Origin: Firmicutes bacterium UBA2595
GTDB lineage: Bacteria; Bacillota; Thermincolia; Thermincolales; UBA2595
NCBI GenBank assembly: GCA_002339745.1
Contig: DDKP01000175.1
Span: forward strand, 7,521 to 14,077
Direction: 5' to 3'
Length of the DNA: 6,557 nt
Of the stretch, positions 1 through 4,221 are shown one piece after another. Both the position numbers and the translations under genes were made by a program. Within the stretch, counting starts at the first letter, position 1; the number at the start of each line of letters is the position of its first letter. The notes under the pieces are model-generated. The model saw nothing but the letters and a program-made list of their open reading frames with translations, did no database searches and had not been told where the DNA came from.

Positions 1-134
1 TTGTCTTCAGCAGTCAGGTGAACAGTATCGATGTCCTGGCGTGTCTGCGGGGGAGGGGTTTCTTTCTTTTTGGCAGTACACCCGGCGGAAAAAGTAAATA
101 AAAGGCATATAAACGCCACCAGCAGTTTTTTCAT
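1..134 (-). CDS. Lipoprotein of unknown function, N-terminal part only
   Basis: The first 44 codons are visible before the window ends; the rest lies outside. The protein begins MKKLLVAFICLLF, a positively charged start followed by a hydrophobic stretch, and then FSAGC at residues 15-19. This is a lipoprotein signal peptide with Cys19 as the probable lipidated residue; Ser at -3 instead of Leu is allowed but not ideal. The mature part starts with lysines and a PPP run (T-A-K-K-K-E-T-P-P-P), typical of a flexible linker from membrane to a folded domain. The ATG at 134-132 is preceded on its own strand by AAGGAG (152-147), with 12 nt between, slightly long. The gene is divergent from nadK. I do not recognise the family from so little sequence. 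The export and anchoring call is fairly sure; the function is unknown. Confidence 0.75.
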   Translation of the reverse strand, partial: MKKLLVAFICLLFTFSAGCTAKKKETPPPQTRQDIDTVHLTAED

Positions 135-190
135 TTAAACCCAACGCTCCTTAAGGTGTTTTTTTTATTTGTGTGCGATAAGTCAATTAA

Positions 191-220
191 CTATTCGACA
201 GTATTTTACATTTCTCCTTG
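191..220 (-). promoter_or_regulatory. Candidate sigma-H-type promoter for the lipoprotein gene
   Basis: On the minus strand, CAAGGAGAA (220-212) is followed after 12 nt by GTCGAATAG (199-191). The sigma-H consensus is RnAGGAwWW, 11-12 nt, RnnGAATww. The AGGA and GAAT cores are exact and the spacing fits. The mismatches are C at the first -35 position, G after AGGA, and the last -10 base. Transcription would start near 186 and give a leader of about 50 nt with the AAGGAG ribosome site. A sigma-A reading with TAAAAT at 208-203 and a poor -35 is also possible. The call rests on pattern only. Confidence 0.35.
194..200 (-). promoter_or_regulatory. Spo0A-box core (TGTCGAA) over the minus-strand -10
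   Basis: TTCGACA on the plus strand reads TGTCGAA on the minus strand, the classical 0A-box core. It lies on the -10 region of the candidate lipoprotein promoter, where bound Spo0A~P would be expected to block transcription. A 7-mer is expected roughly once by chance in a window of this size on both strands, so the position, not the match itself, is the argument. The match also shares bases with the proposed GAAT -10 element, so the two readings are not independent. Confidence 0.3.
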
Positions 221-251
221 CGGTGAACAACAAAAAAATTGATACAAGGAG
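214..251. repeat. 7-bp perfect inverted repeat CTCCTTG/CAAGGAG
   Basis: CTCCTTG at 214-220 and CAAGGAG at 245-251 are exact inverted copies separated by 24 nt. Neither arm extends further. The loop is AT-rich with a run of seven A. Each arm supplies an AGGA element pointing outward, towards the lipoprotein gene on one side and nadK on the other, so the repeat is most simply explained as twin -35 elements of divergent promoters. A regulator-binding site is the alternative. Confidence 0.55.
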
Positions 252-273
252 TTGGAGCATTTCTGTAGAATAA
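245..273 (+). promoter_or_regulatory. Candidate sigma-H-type promoter for nadK
   Basis: CAAGGAGTT (245-253) is followed after 11 nt by GTAGAATAA (265-273). The -10 matches the sigma-H pattern RnnGAATww at all positions. The -35 has the AGGA core but C at the first position and G after AGGA. Transcription would start near 278 and give a leader of about 17 nt that still contains the nadK ribosome site and excludes nothing needed for the ATG at 295. No better sigma-A pair was found: TTGATA (239-244) and TAGAAT (266-271) are 21 nt apart, which is too far. Confidence 0.38.
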
Positions 274-294
274 TACATCCGAAGGGGGATGACA

Positions 295-1161
295 ATGAAT
301 TCCGTCGGAATAATCATTAACCCGGAGAAACCAAATGTCATGTCTATTACCAAACAGATTGTGAACTGGCTGCAGCAGCACGGCAAGCAGGTCCTGGTCT
401 CTGGACTGAATTCCGGGCAGGCCCCGGAAGGGATATCAATATGCTGTGGACATGACCTGCCCAAAAAAGTCCAGTGCATAATAGTGTTGGGAGGAGATGG
501 CACGCTGCTGAGCTCGGCCCGGACAATTGCGGTTGAAGGTACGCCGCTGTTTGGAGTAAACCTCGGGCAGCTCGGTTTTCTCACGGAGATAGAACTTCCT
601 GATCTGATGCCGGCCCTTGACAGACTGATTTCGGGACAGTACGAAATAGAAGAACGGATGATGCTTCAGGCCACAGTGTACAGACGGGGAGAAGAAATAA
701 GCAGATTTTTCTGTCTGAATGATGCGGTAATTACTAAGGGGGCTTTTGCCAGGCTTATCAGGCTTAAGACGTGGGTAAACGACGATTTCGTGGATGTTTA
801 CCCGGCGGATGGATTGATTGTTTCCACGCCTACCGGGTCTACCGCATACTCACTGTCAGCAGGAGGACCACTGGTAGTCCCGGACCTTGAGTTGATGATT
901 GTGACTCCTATTTGTCCCCATACGCTCTATGCCAGGCCGCTGGTTATTGATAAAGACAGTAAAGTGACTGTTGAAGTTATGGACACTCAAGCCGAAGTGA
1001 TGCTTACTATAGACGGGCAGAGCGGTTTTCAGCTGGCTCCATTTGACCAGGTAGTTGTACAAAAAGCGCCATTCAATGCAAAATTCATGAAATTACACCA
1101 AAGGGGATTTTACGACATTTTGCGCCAAAAGCTGCGGGAGGGCGGAGGTACGGATGTTTAA
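295..1161 (+). CDS. nadK: NAD kinase
   Basis: This cytosolic enzyme phosphorylates NAD+ to NADP+ with ATP or polyphosphate and is the cell's source of NADP(H). The 288-residue protein shows all family marks: GGDGT at 66-70 (nucleotide-binding and catalytic Asp), NLGQLGFLTE at 89-98, NDAVITKG at 142-149 (the NE/ND motif), the glycine-rich block DGLIVSTPTGSTAYSLSAGGP spread over 172-192, TPICPHTLYARPLVI at 204-218 and DGQ at 240-242. Its length is normal for the bacterial family. An in-frame ATG at 289 also exists, but the ribosome site AAGGGGG (282-288) directly touches it, while it lies 6 nt before the ATG at 295, so 295 is chosen. The gene overlaps mnmM by 8 nt and heads the nadK-mnmM-argR-recN operon. 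In many clostridia nadK sits in this same slot beside argR-recN, usually after tlyA; here a divergent lipoprotein gene lies upstream instead. Confidence 0.96.
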   Translation: MNSVGIIINPEKPNVMSITKQIVNWLQQHGKQVLVSGLNSGQAPEGISICCGHDLPKKVQCIIVLGGDGTLLSSARTIAVEGTPLFGVNLGQLGFLTEIELPDLMPALDRLISGQYEIEERMMLQATVYRRGEEISRFFCLNDAVITKGAFARLIRLKTWVNDDFVDVYPADGLIVSTPTGSTAYSLSAGGPLVVPDLELMIVTPICPHTLYARPLVIDKDSKVTVEVMDTQAEVMLTIDGQSGFQLAPFDQVVVQKAPFNAKFMKLHQRGFYDILRQKLREGGGTDV

Positions 1162-1738
1162 GGTTTTAAAAAACACCGTTGAAATAGCCCACGATTATCT
1201 TAAAAACTCTGTCCGCCCAGGCAGTGTGGTAGTGGACGGTACTGTCGGCAACGGAAAAGATACCGTGTATCTGGCAGAACTCGTAGGCCGGGAGGGTAGA
1301 GTATACGGTTTTGATATTCAGGAACAAGCCATCCGCGCTGCCTCAGACCTGATAGCTGTCCGCGGTTTCTCTGATACTGTTATCCTGTTTAAGGCCGGGC
1401 ATGAAAATATTGCGGATTATGTAAACGAACCTGTAGATGCTGTCGTCTTTAACCTGGGTTATCTCCCAGGAGGAGACCACAATATAGTTACAAAACCTGA
1501 TTCTACCGTCAAGGCGGTTCGCGGGAGCCTGGATATCCTTAAGCCGGGCGGCCTTATCTGTATAGTGGTTTACACCGGCCACCCGGGTGGCCTGGATGAA
1601 CGGCAGGCATTAGAAGAATTTCTCCGTCGTCTTGATAAAAAACAATATTGTGCCGGAAAACTGGATTTTTTAAACCGGGACAAGGCGCCGTATTTGATTT
1701 TAATAGAAAAAAGCCTTCGACAGGAGGGTCGGCAGTGA
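1154..1738 (+). CDS. mnmM: SAM-dependent tRNA methyltransferase, MnmM (YtqB) family
   Basis: This 194-residue class I SAM methyltransferase belongs to the family long called 'putative rRNA methylase' YtqB. The Bacillus subtilis member is now known as MnmM, which methylates 5-aminomethyl-2-thiouridine at tRNA wobble position 34 to the mnm5s2U form. Visible motifs are VVDGTVGNGKDT (26-37, SAM-binding motif I), the acidic end of strand 2 in GFDIQ (52-56, Asp54), FNLGYLPGGDH (99-109, active-site motif IV), YTGHPGG (140-146) and LNRDKAPYL (173-181). The last three are typical of this family rather than of general methyltransferases. The start has a clear GGAGG (1144-1148) 5 nt upstream, inside the end of nadK, which it overlaps by 8 nt. 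Its own stop overlaps the argR GTG by 4 nt, so translation is probably coupled on both sides. The family call is firm; the exact tRNA substrate is transferred from B. subtilis. Confidence 0.88.
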   Translation: MFKVLKNTVEIAHDYLKNSVRPGSVVVDGTVGNGKDTVYLAELVGREGRVYGFDIQEQAIRAASDLIAVRGFSDTVILFKAGHENIADYVNEPVDAVVFNLGYLPGGDHNIVTKPDSTVKAVRGSLDILKPGGLICIVVYTGHPGGLDERQALEEFLRRLDKKQYCAGKLDFLNRDKAPYLILIEKSLRQEGRQ

Positions 1739-2184
1739 AACAGCAGAGGCACAGAAAAATAATTGAAATTCTAAGACAAAAGGAGATAGAAACTCAGGAA
1801 GAGTTGGCCGACCAGCTGAGAAACCAGGGGTACACTGTTACTCAGGCTACTGTATCCCGTGATATAAAAGAACTCCGTTTAATTAAGGTTGCAAAGGGTG
1901 ACCGCTACTGTTACGCCGTTCCCGGTGACAAGCCGGCTGTCGCGGGCGCCAAGGCCAGGAGAATTTTCCGTGATTCTGTAGTCAGTATGGATTCCAGTGA
2001 AAACATTATCGTGGTCAGAACAAATCCGGGGGCCGCCCAGCCGGTGGCGCTGGTTATCGACAACCTCGGGTGGCAGGAAATTATCGGAACCGTGGCGGGA
2101 GATGATACGATACTGGTAGTAGTCAAACCCAAATCGGCAGTTCGGCATGTTATGAGTAAGTTTGACATGTTTTTTCACCAGTAA
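1735..2184 (+). CDS. argR: Arginine repressor ArgR (AhrC)
   Basis: This arginine-sensing regulator normally represses arginine biosynthesis, and in Bacillus it also activates catabolism, by binding ARG boxes as a hexamer. The 149-residue length is usual. The N-terminal winged helix-turn-helix contains TVTQATVSRDIKEL (34-47) with the Ser-Arg pair that contacts DNA. The C-terminal oligomerisation and arginine-binding domain has RTNPGAAQPVALVID (95-109) and GTVAGDDTILVV (118-129), whose paired Asp123-Asp124 bind arginine. The start is GTG at 1735, preceded by AGGAGG (1722-1727) with 7 nt between. The reading frame is open further upstream to an ATG at 1648, but those 29 residues overlap mnmM and match nothing in ArgR. 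The GTGA overlap with the mnmM stop implies translational coupling. ArgR next to recN is a conserved pairing in Firmicutes. I saw no ARG box inside the operon. Confidence 0.96.
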   Translation: MKQQRHRKIIEILRQKEIETQEELADQLRNQGYTVTQATVSRDIKELRLIKVAKGDRYCYAVPGDKPAVAGAKARRIFRDSVVSMDSSENIIVVRTNPGAAQPVALVIDNLGWQEIIGTVAGDDTILVVVKPKSAVRHVMSKFDMFFHQ

Positions 2185-2214
2185 TCACTACTCACTTGTG
2201 TGGGGTGGACTCAG

Positions 2215-3903
2215 TTGCTAAAGAAACTGTATATCCGGAACTTTGCTTTAATTGACTGCCTGGAAATCGATTTTCACCAGGGATTTAACGTGCTGACAGG
2301 GGAAACCGGGGCCGGTAAATCCATTATCATTGATGCGGTGGGAGTGGTGACAGGCGGTCAGGGATCGGGGGAATTTATCAGGAGCGGCGAAGAAAAGGCG
2401 CTGGTTCAGGCGGTCTTTGAAACCGGAGCAAACCGGAGAATCCTGGACATCCTTGAAATGTATGGTCTATACCCTGATGAGGGGGAGGACTTAATCCTTT
2501 CCAGGGAACTGGTGAAAACCGGTAAAAATATCTGCCGGGTAAATGCGAGGCCGGTCAACCTGTCGGTTTACAAAGAGATAGCGCAATCCCTGGTGGATAT
2601 CTACGGACAGCATTACCAGCAGTCTCTTCTCATTCCACAGAAACACATGGAACTCCTGGACGAATACGGCGCAAACAAATTTTTGAAAGAAAAACTAGCC
2701 GCGGTTTTCCAGAAAGTCCAGTTATTGGAGGATAAAGTTGCTTCTATGGAAGCAAAAGAGCAGGAACAATTACGAGCTGCTGATATTTATAAATTCCAAT
2801 TGGAAGAGATCGACCAATCCAGGTTAACTCCCGGCGAAGACCAGGCTCTTGAGGAACAGAAAAACATACTGGCTAATGCTGAAAAGCTTTCTTTCCTGAT
2901 TAACTCGGCTTATGAGTTATTGTATGAAGGTGGTACACAAAAAGCAGTTATTGAACTTCTTCACGAGGCCATTAACTCAGTGAAGGCAGCAGAATTCCTG
3001 GATGAGTCGGTCCGGCCTGCCTATGAGATGTTGGAATCCTCACTCTACCAAATAGAGGAAGCTACAAGGGACCTCAAAGTCTATGCCTCCAAAATCGATT
3101 CAGACCCGTCCCGCCTTGAGGAGATTGAAAACCGGCTGAATACCATACGCAACCTGAAAAAAAAGTACGGGAACACAATAAATGATATTCTGCTTTTCAG
3201 GGACCGGGTGGCTTCATCATTGGCCTTCTTGGAAAATTACGACCAGGAGCTGTCAAATGCAAAAAAGGAATTGGATAAAGCAAAAAAGGAGTACGAAGCG
3301 TTAGCAGGGGATCTGAGTGAAAACAGAAAACAGACTGCCGCAGGATTGGTAAAGCAGATTACGGACGAACTTAAAGATCTGAATATGCCGCACGTTACTT
3401 TTGATATTAAGATATCTCCAAGATCAGCCCCTTCCGAACTAGGGGTTGATGAAATAGAGTTCCTGATTTCCCCTAACAAGGGCGAACCGTTGAAACCACT
3501 GGCTAAAATTGTCTCTGGAGGGGAAATCTCGAGGATTATGCTGGCCTTTAAATCGATTTTAGCCAGGGTTGATTCTATATCTACTCTTATTTTTGATGAG
3601 GTTGACTCAGGCATTGGAGGCAATACCCTGCACGCGGTAGCTCAAAAATTGTCATCTATCGGAAGGGACAGGCAGGTTATTTGTGTAACCCATTCACCCC
3701 AGATTGCCGGTTACGGCGACAGCCACTACAGGATAGAAAAAATTGTTTTGAACGACAGAACTATAACCAAGGTCGAGCAACTTACGCATGAAGGACGAGT
3801 CGATGAAATCGCCAGGATGCTGTCAGGAGGTCAGATAACGCCCCTGACGAAACAACATGCCGAAGAAATTTTAAAGCGGCAGTTTTTCTCTCTAAATCAT
3901 TAA
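2215..3903 (+). CDS. recN: DNA repair protein RecN
   Basis: RecN is an SMC-like ATPase recruited early to DNA double-strand breaks, where it tethers ends and helps RecA-dependent repair on the nucleoid. The 562-residue protein has normal length. From the N-terminus it shows Walker A GETGAGKS (29-36), YGQH with the Q-loop-like Gln near 132, a long coiled coil from about 155 to 380 rich in Glu, Lys and Leu, the ABC signature VSGGEISRIMLAFK (433-446), Walker B TLIFDEVDSGIGG (457-469), the H-loop VTHSPQIA (491-498) and the RecN-type tail RVDEIARMLSG (528-538). The start chosen is TTG at 2215, giving MLKKLYIRNFALID, the usual RecN beginning. It has GGGGTGG (2202-2208) 6 nt upstream. A GTG at 2200 is in frame but has no ribosome site and adds five odd residues. 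The gene is the last of the operon and is followed by an intrinsic terminator. Confidence 0.97.
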   Translation: MLKKLYIRNFALIDCLEIDFHQGFNVLTGETGAGKSIIIDAVGVVTGGQGSGEFIRSGEEKALVQAVFETGANRRILDILEMYGLYPDEGEDLILSRELVKTGKNICRVNARPVNLSVYKEIAQSLVDIYGQHYQQSLLIPQKHMELLDEYGANKFLKEKLAAVFQKVQLLEDKVASMEAKEQEQLRAADIYKFQLEEIDQSRLTPGEDQALEEQKNILANAEKLSFLINSAYELLYEGGTQKAVIELLHEAINSVKAAEFLDESVRPAYEMLESSLYQIEEATRDLKVYASKIDSDPSRLEEIENRLNTIRNLKKKYGNTINDILLFRDRVASSLAFLENYDQELSNAKKELDKAKKEYEALAGDLSENRKQTAAGLVKQITDELKDLNMPHVTFDIKISPRSAPSELGVDEIEFLISPNKGEPLKPLAKIVSGGEISRIMLAFKSILARVDSISTLIFDEVDSGIGGNTLHAVAQKLSSIGRDRQVICVTHSPQIAGYGDSHYRIEKIVLNDRTITKVEQLTHEGRVDEIARMLSGGQITPLTKQHAEEILKRQFFSLNH

Positions 3904-3951
3904 TTATATTATCTTATCCGAAACCAGAATCTATTCGTTATTCCAATATAC

Positions 3952-3986
3952 AAAAAGGCGCTTTTTTGGTGCGCCTTTTTATTTTT
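3952..3986 (+). terminator. Intrinsic terminator after recN
   Basis: AAAAAGGCGC (3952-3961) pairs perfectly with GCGCCTTTTT (3971-3980) around a 9-nt loop, followed by ATTTTT. The 10-bp stem with a GC core and a T-rich 3' side is a standard rho-independent terminator. It lies 48 nt after the recN stop and separates the nadK-recN operon from spoIVB. The A-rich 5' side makes it partly bidirectional. Confidence 0.92.
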
Positions 3987-4115
3987 CCTTATCCAATTAA
4001 ATTATCTCAAAAACTATCAAAAAGAGTTAGTTAGCTGACTTTATGGAAAATTATCGTTATATTTCTTAGCATAAAACAATTTTAATCAGGTTAACTTACA
4101 TTTAGAATCAAAAAA

Positions 4116-4125
4116 CACCATGGTG
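4116..4125. repeat. Perfect 10-bp palindrome CACCATGGTG
   Basis: CACCATGGTG equals its own reverse complement. It sits just upstream of the candidate spoIVB promoter, 37 nt before a second perfect palindrome. Such a pair could be operator sites, but the two do not share a full sequence, and ten bases are too few to form a stable RNA hairpin. Confidence 0.4.
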
Positions 4126-4153
4126 AAATAACTTTATCAACTCTAACAGTATA
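4123..4153 (+). promoter_or_regulatory. Weak candidate forespore (sigma-G/F) promoter of spoIVB
   Basis: GTGAAATA (4123-4130) and CAGTATA (4147-4153), 16 nt apart, are the nearest thing to a sigma-G pair (about TGAATA, 17-18 nt, CATnnTA) in the right place; both elements are imperfect. TATAAA at 4150-4155 would also serve as a sigma-A -10, but no matching -35 is present. The expectation of a forespore promoter comes from B. subtilis spoIVB, not from the match. Confidence 0.22.
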
Positions 4154-4162
4154 AAAATGGTA

Positions 4163-4172
4163 CTACCGGTAG
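4163..4172. repeat. Perfect 10-bp palindrome CTACCGGTAG
   Basis: CTACCGGTAG is a perfect palindrome directly before the strong Shine-Dalgarno sequence at 4178-4184. Its centre is 47 bp from that of the palindrome at 4116-4125. With transcription starting near 4160 it would lie in the early leader or at the start site, where a bound protein could block transcription. Confidence 0.4.
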
Positions 4173-4185
4173 ATTATGGAGGTGG

Positions 4186-4215
4186 ATGAAAAATATCAGA
4201 ACACCGGGAGAGTGA
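4186..4215 (+). CDS. Possible 9-codon leader peptide before spoIVB
   Basis: ATG at 4186 opens a frame of nine codons, MKNIRTPGE, that stops with TGA at 4213-4215. It is in the same frame as spoIVB, whose GTG comes two codons later. The sequence before it, GGAGGTG (4178-4184), is the best ribosome-binding match in the window, but it ends only 1 nt from the ATG (3 nt counted from GGAGG), closer than the usual 5-9 nt. It may therefore start weakly, act as a leader coupled to spoIVB, or only help ribosomes load. It could also be the remnant of an older, longer spoIVB N-terminus cut by the TGA. Confidence 0.3.
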   Translation: MKNIRTPGE

Positions 4216-4221
4216 TTTCGG

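Larger units (their letters stand above)
3987..4177 (+). other. AT-rich spacer between recN terminator and spoIVB
   Basis: Together with the terminator this makes a gap of 318 nt between recN and the spoIVB start. It is visibly more AT-rich than the genes around it and holds no credible gene on either strand. What can be seen is two perfect 10-bp palindromes, a weak promoter-like pair near 4123-4153 and, at its edge, a strong Shine-Dalgarno sequence. The first part (3987-4110) shows nothing I can name. It is long enough for a regulated upstream region of spoIVB, which in B. subtilis is transcribed only in the forespore. Confidence 0.6.

Noticed and set aside
149..156. Palindrome CCTTAAGG next to the lipoprotein start
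   Set aside because: It is only eight bases and partly formed by the ribosome site AAGGAG; nothing else suggests an operator.
183..584. Long open frame on the minus strand overlapping the start of nadK
   Set aside because: It lies opposite a clearly real gene and the divergent promoter region, has no ribosome site and resembles no protein family; it is a shadow frame.
1716..1722. TTCGACA, a third Spo0A-box core, just before argR
   Set aside because: It is inside the mnmM coding sequence with no promoter elements nearby; about one such 7-mer is expected by chance in the window.
1648..1734. Upstream extension of ArgR to an ATG at 1648
   Set aside because: The 29 added residues overlap mnmM and do not resemble ArgR; the GTG at 1735 has a good ribosome site and gives the normal length.
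2200..2214. Alternative GTG start for RecN
   Set aside because: There is no ribosome site before it, and it adds residues not found in RecN; TTG 2215 has a site at the right distance and gives the usual N-terminus.
3237..3623. Minus-strand open frame within recN
   Set aside because: It is opposite the conserved signature and Walker B of RecN, so the sequence is fully explained by recN.
4069..4081. CATAAAACAAT, similar to a sigma-E/G -10 element
   Set aside because: No matching -35 element lies at a suitable distance upstream, and it is over 100 nt from the leader start.
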